Assembly (NCBI GenBank): GCA_963765955.1
Contig: CAVXYA010000009.1
Coordinates: forward strand, 496,001 to 560,000
Length of the DNA stretch: 64,000 nucleotides
Direction of reading: 5' to 3'
DNA from: JAXDMK01 sp963765955
GTDB lineage: Bacteria; Actinomycetota; Acidimicrobiia; Acidimicrobiales; AC-14
Shown here one piece after another: positions 25,307 through 33,143 of the stretch. Position 1 is the first letter of the stretch, and each line of letters starts with the position of its first letter. A program made the translations under genes and the position numbers. The notes below the pieces were generated by a model, which did not search any database, was not told where the DNA came from, and saw nothing but the letters and a program-made list of their open reading frames with translations.

Positions 25307-27145
25307 ATGAGCGAGTCCCAGCACTGGACAGACCTCGGCCAGCAGTTCCGGGTCGACGCGGTGAGGATCAGCGGCGCCGCCAAGTCCGGACACCCGACAT
25401 CGTCGATGTCGGCCGCCGACTTCATGGCCGTGCTGGTCACCAAGTACCTGCACTACGACTTCGACGATCCCAAGAACCCCAACGCCGACCACCTCATCTT
25501 CTCCAAGGGCCATGCCTCACCCCTGATCTACGCCATCTACAAGGCCGTGGGGGCGGTCACCGAGGACGAGATGAAGACGTACCGCCACATCGGCAGCCGG
25601 CTGGAGGGCCACCCCACCCCCCGGCTGCCCTGGGTCGACGTCGCCACCGGCTCCTTGGGCCAGGGCCTGCCCATCGCCGTCGGCGTCGCCATCTGCGCCA
25701 AGCGCCTCGACCAGCTGCCCTACCGCACGTGGGTCGTCTGCGGCGACTCGGAGATGGCCGAGGGCTCGATGTGGGAGGCGGCCGCGGCTGCGGCCTATGA
25801 GGAGCTCGACAACATCACCGCCATCGTCGACATCAACCGCCTCGGTCAGAGTCGGGCCACCCGCTACGGCTGGGACGTCGACCCCTACAAGAAGCAGTTC
25901 GAGGCCTTCGGGTGGCACGCCATCGAGGTCGACGGTCACGACGTCGATGCCATCGACGCCGCCTTCGCCGAGGCCGTCGCCGTCACCGGCCAGCCCACCG
26001 TGATCCTGGCCCGCACCAAGAAGGGCAAGGGCGTCAAGGCGGTCGAGGACCAGCTCAACGCCCACGGCAAGCCGCTGGAGGACATCGAGGGCGCCATCGA
26101 GGAGCTGGGCGGCGACCGGGGCATCACCGCCACCGTCCCCAAGCCGCCGCAGAACGGCGACGCCCACGTGTTCGAGACGTCGGGCGAGCTCAAGCTCCCC
26201 ACCTACGAGCTGGGCAGCTCCATCGCCACCCGCAAGGTCTACGGCGAGGCCCTGGCCGCCCTCGGCAACGCCCGGGGCGACGTGGTCGCCCTCGACGGCG
26301 AGGTCTCCAACTCCACCTTCTCCGAGATCTTCCGGGAAGCCCACCCCGACCGCTACATCGAGTGCTTCATCGCCGAGCAGCAGATGGTGGCCAACGCCAT
26401 CGGCATCCAGGTGCGGGGCTGGGTGCCGTACGCCTCCACCTTCGGCGCCTTCCTGGCCCGGGCCTACGACTTCGTGCGCATGGCCGCCGTCAGCCGGGCC
26501 CGCATCAACCTGGTCGGATCGCACGTCGGCTGCTCCATCGGCGAGGACGGGCCGTCACAGATGGCCCTCGAGGACATGGCCTCCCTGCGGGCCATCCACG
26601 GCAGCACGATCCTCTACCCGTGCGACGCCAACCAGACGGCCAAGCTGGTGGCGGCCATGGCCGACATGGACGGCATCGTCTACCTGCGCACCACCCGGGC
26701 CAACACCGAGACCATCTACGGCCCCGACGAGGAGTTCCCCGTCGGCGGCTCCAAGGTCGTGCGTGAGTCCGACAGCGACCAGGTCACCATCGTGGGCGGC
26801 GGCATCACGGTGGGGGAGGCTCTCAAGGCGGCCGACGCCCTTTCCACCGAAGGGGTCAACGTGCGGGTGGTCGACGCCTACTCGGTCAAGCCCATCGACG
26901 CCGAGGGCATCGCCGCCGCCGTCCAGGCCACCGGCAACAAGATCGTGGTGGTCGAGGACCACTGGCCCGAGGGCGGCATCGGTGAGGCAGTCGCGGGGGC
27001 GCTGGTCGACGCCGGCCTGGCCGTGTCGATCGTCCGCCTGGCCGTCAGCGGCATGCCCACCTCGGGCAAGCCCGACGAGCTGCTGGCCGCCGCCGGCATC
27101 GACGCCTCCGCCATCGCCGACGCCGTTCGAGGTCTTCTGAAGTAG
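25307..27145 (+). CDS. tkt: Transketolase
   Basis: A 612-residue thiamine-diphosphate enzyme of the non-oxidative pentose phosphate pathway. It exchanges two-carbon units between sugar phosphates. The N-terminal TPP domain has SGHPTSSMSAADF, SKGHASPLIYAIY, GSLGQGLPIAVG and the cofactor motif GDSEMAEGSMWEA. The pyrimidine domain (about 300-470) has ECFIAEQQMVANAIG and GCSIGEDGPSQMALED. A C-terminal transketolase domain closes the protein. It is about 50 residues shorter than enterobacterial TktA and resembles the compact type in one chain. It is a single-gene unit with its own ribosome-binding site, ending at a long hairpin. Confidence 0.93.
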   Translation: MSESQHWTDLGQQFRVDAVRISGAAKSGHPTSSMSAADFMAVLVTKYLHYDFDDPKNPNADHLIFSKGHASPLIYAIYKAVGAVTEDEMKTYRHIGSRLEGHPTPRLPWVDVATGSLGQGLPIAVGVAICAKRLDQLPYRTWVVCGDSEMAEGSMWEAAAAAAYEELDNITAIVDINRLGQSRATRYGWDVDPYKKQFEAFGWHAIEVDGHDVDAIDAAFAEAVAVTGQPTVILARTKKGKGVKAVEDQLNAHGKPLEDIEGAIEELGGDRGITATVPKPPQNGDAHVFETSGELKLPTYELGSSIATRKVYGEALAALGNARGDVVALDGEVSNSTFSEIFREAHPDRYIECFIAEQQMVANAIGIQVRGWVPYASTFGAFLARAYDFVRMAAVSRARINLVGSHVGCSIGEDGPSQMALEDMASLRAIHGSTILYPCDANQTAKLVAAMADMDGIVYLRTTRANTETIYGPDEEFPVGGSKVVRESDSDQVTIVGGGITVGEALKAADALSTEGVNVRVVDAYSVKPIDAEGIAAAVQATGNKIVVVEDHWPEGGIGEAVAGALVDAGLAVSIVRLAVSGMPTSGKPDELLAAAGIDASAIADAVRGLLK

Positions 27146-27154
27146 GTCGTCGTT

Positions 27155-27206
27155 CGAACTGGTGACGTTTCGGGGCGCTCAGGCGCCCGAAACCGTCACC
27201 AGTTCG
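27155..27206. terminator. Long bidirectional hairpin between convergent genes
   Basis: A 52-base near-perfect inverted repeat has arms starting CGAACTGGTGACG and ending CGTCACCAGTTCG. The inner GGGGCGC-TCAG-GCGCCC stem contains one bulged base. It lies between tkt (plus) and the desaturase gene (minus), whose last codons are encoded in the right arm. No T tract is present. Confidence 0.7.
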
Positions 27207-27923
27207 GACTTTCTCTCCCGCAGGGTCGCCAGCCCGGCCCGGCGCAGGGCCGACACCAGCCACCAGCCGGGGTCGATCTCGCCCCGCGCCATCGACAGGC
27301 GGGCCGACGTGGGCGCGTGGTGGTGGTTGTTGTGGAGGCCCTCCCCGGCGGTGAGCCAGGCCAGCCACTGCAGGTTGCCGGCCTGGTTTGGATTGGGGCG
27401 GCGGCCGAAGGTGTGGCCGGCCGCGTTCACCGCCGAGCTGAGGGCCAGGTAGAACGACGGCGTGGATCAGGCCCGCCATGAGCCCCAGCCAGGGGCCGAG
27501 CACCAGGCACAGCAGGACGACGCCGATGGCCAGGCCCAGCAGGGCGTGGTCGAACAGCACCCGGTCCCAGCGATCGGCCGGCAGATCGCGGGAGTAGCGG
27601 GCCACCATGGCCTTGTCGCTGGCCGCCCGGCGGTAGAGCACGACGTTGCCCAGCTGCACGTGGAGGAACCCCAACAGGACGGGCGAGTGGGGGTCGCCCT
27701 CCTCGTCGGTGTGGGCGTGGTGCTTGCGGTGCACCGCTACCCACTGGCGGGGTCGGATGCCGGTGGAGACCCACGTGAGGACCCGGAACACGCCGGTGGC
27801 GGCCGGTGACAGGCGCAGCGCCCGGTGGGCCAGCGCCCGGTGGAGGAAGATGGTCGTCACCAGGTTCGCCAACTGGGTGATGGCGAGGGCGAGGACCAGG
27901 GCGAGGAGAGGTGAGCGGACCAT
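27179..27923 (-). CDS. Fatty acid desaturase (acyl-CoA/acyl-lipid type), frameshifted
   Basis: A membrane di-iron desaturase with the three His boxes HRALAHR, HRKHHAHTDEEGDPH and, after a frame change, HNNHHHAP. Membrane segments lie at about 10-30 and after the second box. The frame breaks near 27455: GLIHAV continues as FYLALSSAVNAAGHTFG only if one base is skipped. Both parts are otherwise perfectly conserved, so an assembly error or a recent mutation is likely. Divergent transcription from a TetR gene across a perfect palindromic operator suggests the gene is regulated in response to fatty acids or acyl-CoA. Confidence 0.85.
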
Positions 27924-27936
27924 TGCCGCCGATGCT

Positions 27937-27958
27937 ACCTACCTACCGGTAGGTAGGT
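27937..27958. promoter_or_regulatory. Perfect palindromic operator between desaturase and TetR genes
   Basis: The half-site ACCTACCTACC is followed directly by its reverse complement, giving a perfect 22-bp palindrome. It lies 14 bases upstream of the desaturase start and 63 bases upstream of the TetR start. It is the natural binding site for that TetR protein and should repress at least the desaturase. Confidence 0.8.
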
Positions 27959-28020
27959 GAAATCCGGAAAGCGGCCCCGACCGGCCCGTCAGGGTAACGT
28001 GACGGGGATGCAGCCCGACG

Positions 28021-28680
28021 ATGCGGCGGGCGAGCACGTTGCCTAGCAGCCGGACCAGCCCCCTGGCGCCCGCCCAGTCCCCGCCGTCCACCCGCGACGC
28101 CATCCTGGTCGAGGCCCTGCGGTGCTTCTCCGAGCACGGCTACGACGGCACGTCCCTGAACGACATCGCGGCCGCGGTGGGCATCCGCCGCCCCAGCCTC
28201 CTGCACCACTTCCCGTCCAAAGAGGCCCTGTACCGCGAGGTCTTCGAGCGGGCCCTCGCCGACTGGTACCAGCGAGTGGAGGAGGCCACGCTCGGCAACG
28301 GCATCGGCACCGGGTGGGAGCAGGTCGACCGCATCCTCACCGCCGGCTTCCGGTTCTTCGTGGCCCATCCCGCCTTCGTGCGGCTGGTGCGGCGGGAGGC
28401 GCTGGAGGACGCCAGCCGTCTGGGCGCCGAGCTGGGCGCTGGCCTGCGCCCGCTGTTCACCCGGGCGGTGGTGTTCTTCGAGGGGGAGATGGCCGCCGGC
28501 CGCCTGCGCCAGCACGACCCCGAGCAGCTCTTCTTCACCATCTACGGCGCCCTCCTCAGCTACTTCAGCGACGTGCCCTTCCTCGAGGCCCTGCTGGGCG
28601 GCGACCCCCTCGCCCCCGACGTCCTCGACGCCCGCCTCGAGCACATCCGCTCCGTCTTCCGGGCCGCCCTCGAACCCTGA
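28021..28680 (+). CDS. TetR/AcrR-family transcriptional regulator
   Basis: A 219-residue regulator. The N-terminal HTH (about 25-70) reads RDAILVEALRCFSEHGYDG, then SLNDIAAAVGIRRPSLLHHF and KEALYREVFERAL, the classic TetR layout. The rest is an alpha-helical ligand-binding and dimerisation domain with HPAFVRLVRREALED. ATG at 28021 gives a 25-residue basic tail before the HTH. By analogy with DesT-type regulators next to desaturases it may sense acyl-CoA or unsaturated fatty acids. That is inference from gene pairing and the palindrome at 27937. Confidence 0.9.
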   Translation: MRRASTLPSSRTSPLAPAQSPPSTRDAILVEALRCFSEHGYDGTSLNDIAAAVGIRRPSLLHHFPSKEALYREVFERALADWYQRVEEATLGNGIGTGWEQVDRILTAGFRFFVAHPAFVRLVRREALEDASRLGAELGAGLRPLFTRAVVFFEGEMAAGRLRQHDPEQLFFTIYGALLSYFSDVPFLEALLGGDPLAPDVLDARLEHIRSVFRAALEP

Positions 28681-28754
28681 GACACCGCCGGGCACGGTCC
28701 GGGTAGGTCGGACGGACCATTCAGCAGGGTATGGCCCCCGTCGAAGAGGGCTAG

Positions 28755-29477
28755 ATGAGGTCCCTCCGTGCCGAGGCGCGCTGTCGCGGGGGCGAGCGCG
28801 GGACCTCGGTGCCGGAGGCGGCCGTCGTCACTCCGCTGTTCTTCCTCCTCGTCTTCGGGGCCATCGAGGGCGGCTACGGCCTCCACGAGAGGCTCAGCGT
28901 GACCAACATGGCGCTGGCCGGCGCCCGCAGTGCCAGCGGTAACGGCGCCGACCTCTTGGCCGACCACCTGGTGCTTCAAGCGGTCGAGGGCGGGGCCGGC
29001 GGCGTTGCCAGCAGCCAGGTGAGCGCCATCGTCGTGTACAAGGCCTCGGGCCCGGGCACGACCGTGCCCACCGCCTGCAAGACGGTGGAGGCGGGTTGCG
29101 GGTTCGACGCCGCCCTCAGCATCGTGTGCCAGCACTTCGACTCCCCCATGGCCGACGAGCTGCGCCTTGCCCTTCAGGGCATGGAGCTGGGCATGCCCCG
29201 GCGCGAGGTCCTGCAGGAGCTGAAGCGGCGGACCGACCTCGACGTGGTCAGGACCTTCGCCGTGGCCCTCATCCAGGCCGACGGGCTCGGCATCCCGATG
29301 GGTCGCGTCCTCACGACGCAGGCCACCGAGATCCGCTCCCGCCGCCGGGCATGGGCGAGGGAGAAGGCGGCCAAGCTGCCGGTGAAGATCATGTTCCCGA
29401 TGGTGCTGTTCATCTTCCCGCCGATCATGGCCATCGTGATCGCCCCTGCGTTCACGTCGTTCAGCGGCCTCAAATGA
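28755..29477 (+). CDS. Chimeric ORF: TadE-like N-terminus joined to TadC-like C-terminus
   Basis: Residues about 1-110 are a TadE-type pseudopilin-like segment, with the processing and membrane motif SVPEAAVVTPLFFLLVFGAIEGG. Residues about 113-240 match the C-terminal half of TadC, an inner-membrane T2SSF-family platform protein, with GFDAALSIVCQHF, QELKRRTDLDVVRTFAVALIQ and two hydrophobic helices ending IVIAPAFTSFSGL. The TadC motif VEAGLGFDAAL is met exactly at the junction (VEAGCGFDAAL). These are normally separate genes of a Tad/Flp pilus locus, and no other tad gene is present. It is probably a deletion scar, although it is an open frame with a GAGGG ribosome-binding site. Confidence 0.7.
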   Translation: MRSLRAEARCRGGERGTSVPEAAVVTPLFFLLVFGAIEGGYGLHERLSVTNMALAGARSASGNGADLLADHLVLQAVEGGAGGVASSQVSAIVVYKASGPGTTVPTACKTVEAGCGFDAALSIVCQHFDSPMADELRLALQGMELGMPRREVLQELKRRTDLDVVRTFAVALIQADGLGIPMGRVLTTQATEIRSRRRAWAREKAAKLPVKIMFPMVLFIFPPIMAIVIAPAFTSFSGLK

Positions 29478-29931
29478 CGGGCCGGTTCTCCTTGCGGAGG
29501 ACGAACCTGAGCCCCGACCACACGTCGGTCACGGCGCACACCTTGGTGTCCACCCACCCCCGCGGCAGGCAGACCTCCCGCAGGACGTCCTCGGTGAGGT
29601 CGGTGGCCACGCCCGACGACCGCTTGGGCCACGCCACCCACAACGCCCCCGCCGGTGGCAGCCGGGCTCCCACCTCGGGGAACCGACGGGCGAGGTCGTG
29701 GCGGCTGGTGACGAACACCACGGCGAGGTCGTAGTCGGCGCCACTGCCGGTCGTGCCTGATCCGGTGGCGGTTCGGCGTAGGCCCCGAATGAGGCGGACA
29801 CCGTCGGGCAGGGGGTCTAGCTCGGGCCCGAACCCGTCGGGCACGTCCACCAGAAGCACCCGGAAGCCGTCCTTGATCCCGAGCTTGCGGGGGAGTGGCG
29901 TCCCCGAGTAGCCGGCTCCCGTCCCGGGCAC
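29470..29931 (-). CDS. DUF3052 family protein
   Basis: About 153 residues in the DUF3052 family. The opening YSGTPLPRKLGIKDGFRVLL is followed by a Rossmann-like SAM-fold-type core with LAVVFVTSRHDL and GALWVAWPKRSSG. The C-terminus DVWSGLRFVLRKENRP is characteristic. Function is unknown. GTG at 29931 and TTG at 29940 are both possible starts. The gene overlaps the end of the TadE-TadC chimera by eight bases tail to tail, and is divergent from the AI-2E-family transporter with only about 14 bases between starts. Confidence 0.8.
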   Translation of the reverse strand: MPGTGAGYSGTPLPRKLGIKDGFRVLLVDVPDGFGPELDPLPDGVRLIRGLRRTATGSGTTGSGADYDLAVVFVTSRHDLARRFPEVGARLPPAGALWVAWPKRSSGVATDLTEDVLREVCLPRGWVDTKVCAVTDVWSGLRFVLRKENRPVI

Positions 29932-29944
29932 GTCGCCCAACGTA

Positions 29945-31240
29945 GTGTTGCGCCCGGTGGACGACGAGGCCGGCGGACCCGGCGACCCTGCGGCCGACCC
30001 GCCTGCCGACCCGGCGGGCAACCCGCCCGGCAACCCGCCCGGCGAACTGCCCGGCGAACCGACCGGCGATTCGACCGGCGAACCGACCGGCGAACCGCCC
30101 GGCCGGGAGGGACGGGGGAAGGTGCCCCGGGTGCTCGACGGAGTTGCGGCGTGGTCGTGGCGCATCCTGGTCATCGCCGCCGCCCTGGCCCTGATCGTCT
30201 GGGTCCTCATCGAGCTGTACGTGGTCGTCGTGCCGGTCGTGCTCGCCCTCTTCCTGGCCTCGGTGCTCGAACCGTTGGCCGCTCGGCTGCGAGCCCGCCG
30301 GTGGCCGCCGGTGCTGGCCGCGGTCACCGTGTTCGTCGGGGCCCTCGGGGTGCTGCTGGCCCTGCTGGTGTGGATCGGCGCCTCCGTCGCCTCCCAGTTC
30401 GGCGACCTCGGAGAGCAGATCGACGAGGCGGTGGCCGAGGCCAAGGACTGGGCCCAGGGGGAACCTCTCAACTGGTCCCGGGAGAAGGTCGACGAGCAGG
30501 AGGCCGAGCTCCGCGAGCTGGTGCGGGGGGCATCGGGCGGGGTGGCCCAGCAGGCCGCGGGCCAGGCCCGGCTGGCGGGGGAGGTCGTTGCGGGCATCGT
30601 CCTCCTCCTCTTCACCCTGTTCTTCGTGATGAAGGACGGCGCCCGCATGGCGGACTGGATGAAGGAGCGGATCCCACCAGCCAACCGCGACGACGTGGTG
30701 GCCATCACCCGCCACTCCCGCTTCATCATGAAGCAGTACCTGGTGGCGACGGCGGCCACCGGCTTCATCGACGCCTTGCTGATCGGTCTCGCCCTGTGGG
30801 TCCTCGGCGTCCCCCTGATCCTGCCCCTGGCGGTGCTCACGTTCCTGGGCGGCTTCATCCCCCTGGTGGGGGCCAGCGTGGCCGGCCTGGTGGCGGCGGT
30901 CGTCGCCCTGGTCACCAACGGCATCGGCACCGCCCTCCTGGTGGTGGCGGCCACGGTGGCCGTGCAGCAGATCGAGGGCAACCTCCTGCAGCCCCTCATT
31001 TTAGAGCGGGCGGTGCGCCTTCACGCCCTGGTGACGGTGCTGGCCGTGTCCGCCGGGCTCCTCGTGGGCGGACTTCTGGGCGCCTTCATCTCGGTGCCCC
31101 TCGTGGCAATCGCCGTGGGGGTGGGCGGCCATTTCCGGACGAAGGCATCGTCGCTGGCGGCGGGGACGGGCGCCACCGGCGAGCCGTCGCCCGGGGAGCT
31201 GGGGTTCTCCCCGCCGACGGAACCGGAACCGGCGGGGTAG
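29945..31240 (+). CDS. AI-2E family transporter (PerM-like permease)
   Basis: A 431-residue membrane protein. A low-complexity Pro/Gly/Glu N-terminal tail (about 8-55) precedes eight or so membrane helices. Family signatures include LLFTLFFVMKDG, the cytoplasmic RHSRFIMKQYLVATAATGFIDA segment, GGFIPLVGASVAGLVA and IEGNLLQPLILERAVRLH. The name comes from E. coli TqsA, and most members have other or unknown substrates, including Na+/H+ antiport. GTG at 29945 or 29957 may be used. The tail varies by a short DNA repeat and is probably cytoplasmic. Confidence 0.88.
   Translation: MLRPVDDEAGGPGDPAADPPADPAGNPPGNPPGELPGEPTGDSTGEPTGEPPGREGRGKVPRVLDGVAAWSWRILVIAAALALIVWVLIELYVVVVPVVLALFLASVLEPLAARLRARRWPPVLAAVTVFVGALGVLLALLVWIGASVASQFGDLGEQIDEAVAEAKDWAQGEPLNWSREKVDEQEAELRELVRGASGGVAQQAAGQARLAGEVVAGIVLLLFTLFFVMKDGARMADWMKERIPPANRDDVVAITRHSRFIMKQYLVATAATGFIDALLIGLALWVLGVPLILPLAVLTFLGGFIPLVGASVAGLVAAVVALVTNGIGTALLVVAATVAVQQIEGNLLQPLILERAVRLHALVTVLAVSAGLLVGGLLGAFISVPLVAIAVGVGGHFRTKASSLAAGTGATGEPSPGELGFSPPTEPEPAG
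29985..30105 (+). repeat. Degenerate tandem repeat encoding a Pro-Gly-Asn/Glu tail
   Basis: Repeated 12-15-base units built on CCCGGCGAA/CCCGGCAAC encode NPPG, EPTG and related tetrapeptides in the N-terminus of the AI-2E-family transporter. Copy number probably varies between strains. Confidence 0.6.
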
Positions 31241-31285
31241 CGCACGTCGAGCGGCGGAGTTCTGGCCGCGTTACACTGCTTTTCA

Positions 31286-31843
31286 ATGGCTCTTACGCAT
31301 CGTTGGGCGTTACCCCTCACGTACGACCAGGTGCAGCGCTTCCCCCCCGACGGCAACCGCTTCGAGTTGGTCGAGGGGGTGCTCCTGGTGACACCCGCGC
31401 CGAATGCGGAACATCAGCGCTGTGTAAGGAACCTGTTGGTCACCCTCAGCGTTGCCGCCGGCGACGAGCACTTCGTGGTGCCGGCTCCGTTCGACTTCTA
31501 TGTGAGCGCCGTCACCTACTTCGAGCCCGACATCGTCGTCGCCTTCGAGGAGGATGTGGGTGAGTTCCGCCTGGAGCGAACTCCGTTGCTCCTGGTCGAG
31601 GTGGCCTCGCCGACCACTCGCCTGGTCGACCTGGGTACCAAGCGGCTGGCCTACGAGGCGGCCGGGGTCCCCGAGTACTGGCTGGTCGATCCCGACGAGC
31701 CCAGCCTCACCGTCCTCCGCCTGGTCGAGGGTCGCTACCAGGAGGTGGCGCTGGTGACGGGCGACGAGCCCTACGAGGCCACGTACCCCTTCCCGGTGAC
31801 GATCGTGCCCGCCCGGCTGGTCCGCCGCCGCCCGACCGCCTAA
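31286..31843 (+). CDS. Uma2-family (DUF820) PD-(D/E)XK nuclease-fold protein
   Basis: A 185-residue Uma2-family protein. It has the family start FELVEGVLLVTPAPNAEHQR, the putative active-site strand FEPDIVVAFEED, the LLLVEVASPTTR strand (E-V core) and GTKRLAYEAAGVPEYWLVDP. The fold is restriction-endonuclease-like, but no biological role is established. It ends four bases into the convergent arsR gene. Such genes are often single and mobile. Confidence 0.88.
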   Translation: MALTHRWALPLTYDQVQRFPPDGNRFELVEGVLLVTPAPNAEHQRCVRNLLVTLSVAAGDEHFVVPAPFDFYVSAVTYFEPDIVVAFEEDVGEFRLERTPLLLVEVASPTTRLVDLGTKRLAYEAAGVPEYWLVDPDEPSLTVLRLVEGRYQEVALVTGDEPYEATYPFPVTIVPARLVRRRPTA

Positions 31844-32184
31844 GGGGCGAGGGCGACCCGCAAGGCCTCGACCCGGGCGGGGACCACCCGCCAATAGACC
31901 CAGCGGCCCCGCTTCTCACCCTCGATGAGCCCGGCGTCGGCCAGGGCCTTGGTGTGGTGGCTGATGGTGGGCTGGGACTTGCCCAGTGGCTCCTGGAGCT
32001 CGCACGAGCACACCTCGCCGGCCGCCGCTACCAGGCTGAGGAGGCGCAGGCGAACGGGGTCGGCGAGGGCGGCGAACGCTTGGGCCAGCGTCTCCGCCTC
32101 GTCCTCGGCCAGGGGCGCAGCCAGCACCGAGGGGCAGCAGAGCCCAGCGGAGTCGTCCACCACCATGATCGGCTGCGTGCCCAT
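31840..32184 (-). CDS. arsR: ArsR/SmtB-family metalloregulator
   Basis: A 114-residue repressor. The winged helix (about 32-105) has DPVRLRLLSLVAAAGEVCSCEL, the recognition helix SQPTISHHTKALADAGLI and the wing RGRWVYWRV. Cysteines C59 and C61 (CSC) in the alpha-3 helix match the arsenite-sensing position of ArsR. An extra C16-C17 pair near the N-terminus may join the site. A GGAGG ribosome-binding site precedes the ATG. It is divergent from an ArsI/CadI gene, with short TCGAT and ATCTATCA repeats between them, so it probably represses both. Confidence 0.9.
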   Translation of the reverse strand: MGTQPIMVVDDSAGLCCPSVLAAPLAEDEAETLAQAFAALADPVRLRLLSLVAAAGEVCSCELQEPLGKSQPTISHHTKALADAGLIEGEKRGRWVYWRVVPARVEALRVALAP

Positions 32185-32210
32185 GGGACCTCCTGTTCCA
32201 CGACGGTGCA

Positions 32211-32239
32211 TTGACAAACGTCGATGTATCAGCCAGGAT
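32211..32239 (+). promoter_or_regulatory. Promoter/operator region between arsR and arsI/cadI
   Basis: A perfect -35 TTGACA (32211-32216), a 17-base spacer and a weak -10 CAGGAT (32234-32239) face the plus-strand gene. TGTATCA and TCTATCA direct repeats and a TCGAT-CA-ATCGA inverted repeat lie within 32222-32272, likely ArsR contacts. Confidence 0.45.
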
Positions 32240-32289
32240 CGATCAATCGACGGACGTAAATCTATCAGCCCGATCCTGAGGAGGCCCCC

Positions 32290-32745
32290 ATGTCCCGAGT
32301 GCAGCTGGCCCTGAACGTGTCCGACCTCGACCGGGCGGTCGAGTTCTACTCGAAGCTTTTCTCGGCGGAGCCGGCCAAGCGGCGGGCCGGGTACGCCAAC
32401 TTCGCCATCGCCGAGCCGCCCCTGAAGCTGGTGCTCATCGAGGGCACGGGCCAGCCCGGCACCCTCAACCACTTGGGGGTCGAGGTGGAGGGCACCGACG
32501 AGGTGGCGGCCGCCACCGCCCGCTTCCGCTCGGAAGGCCTGGCCCCGTCCACCGAGGACCAGGTGGCGTGCTGCTTCGCCCTCCAGGACAAGGTCTGGGT
32601 CGACGCGCCCGACGGCGAGCCGTGGGAGATCTACACCGTCCTGGCCGACGTGGAGATGCCCGAGGGCGGGCTGCGGACGGTCATGTCGGCCGACGAGGCC
32701 ATGTGTTGCGGGTCGGCTCCCGAGTCCGCCTCCCGCTGCTGCTGA
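32290..32745 (+). CDS. arsI: ArsI/CadI-family metalloenzyme (VOC fold, C-As lyase-like)
   Basis: A 151-residue VOC protein. Metal-site residues expected in ArsI are present as Q5, H61 and E113. The substrate cysteine pair is C94-C95 in ACCFALQDKVWVDAPDGEPWE, the family hallmark. ArsI cleaves methyl from trivalent organoarsenicals using Fe(II) and oxygen; CadI homologues are cadmium-induced. Extra cysteines near the C-terminus (MCCGSAPESASRCC) may bind thiophilic metals. The upstream ArsR gene supports a metalloid-detoxification role. Whether it is ArsI or CadI in function cannot be settled from sequence. Confidence 0.85.
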   Translation: MSRVQLALNVSDLDRAVEFYSKLFSAEPAKRRAGYANFAIAEPPLKLVLIEGTGQPGTLNHLGVEVEGTDEVAAATARFRSEGLAPSTEDQVACCFALQDKVWVDAPDGEPWEIYTVLADVEMPEGGLRTVMSADEAMCCGSAPESASRCC

Positions 32746-32754
32746 CCGCCGGTC

Positions 32755-33135
32755 CTACAGCACGGTGACGGTCATGTTCATCGACGGGTGGAGGGTGCAG
32801 GTCACCTCGTAGGTGCCGGTGGTGGTCCACGGCGGCGTCAGCCACCGGTCGCCCACCTCCGAGCGGTGGCCGGATGCGCCCCCGAACGAGGGAGCACCCG
32901 CCTGGTCCCGGGGCTGGGCGCCGTCGCCGAGCACGAGCACGTGCAGCGCCCGGCTCCCGTCGTTGACGAACTCGAGGCGGTCGCCGGTGGCGATCGAGCG
33001 GGAGTCCGGGGCGAACGTCAGGTGGTTCATCCTGACGGCCCCGGGGGAGGCGGGCCCGGGGTCGGGGCGGACCCCGCACCCAGCCAGGACGAGGACGGAC
33101 AACGTCAGCATCAGGGGGGTGACGAACTTGCGCAT
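32755..33135 (-). CDS. Cupredoxin-domain lipoprotein
   Basis: A 126-residue protein with a lipoprotein signal and lipobox LAGC (Cys20). One plastocyanin/azurin-like beta domain has the type-1 copper ligands H65 (ALHVLVL), C113, H116 and M119 (CTLHPSMN). It is predicted to be membrane-tethered outside the cell and to carry electrons or copper. It follows the presenilin-like membrane protein gene by eight bases on the same strand, so it belongs to that operon, and it is convergent with arsI/cadI. A link to either neighbour is inference. Confidence 0.85.
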   Translation of the reverse strand: MRKFVTPLMLTLSVLVLAGCGVRPDPGPASPGAVRMNHLTFAPDSRSIATGDRLEFVNDGSRALHVLVLGDGAQPRDQAGAPSFGGASGHRSEVGDRWLTPPWTTTGTYEVTCTLHPSMNMTVTVL

Positions 33136-33143
33136 CTCGACTC

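Noticed and set aside
29985..30105. Repeat array as a mobile or regulatory element
   Set aside because: It is in frame within the transporter N-terminus and encodes a Pro/Gly tail.
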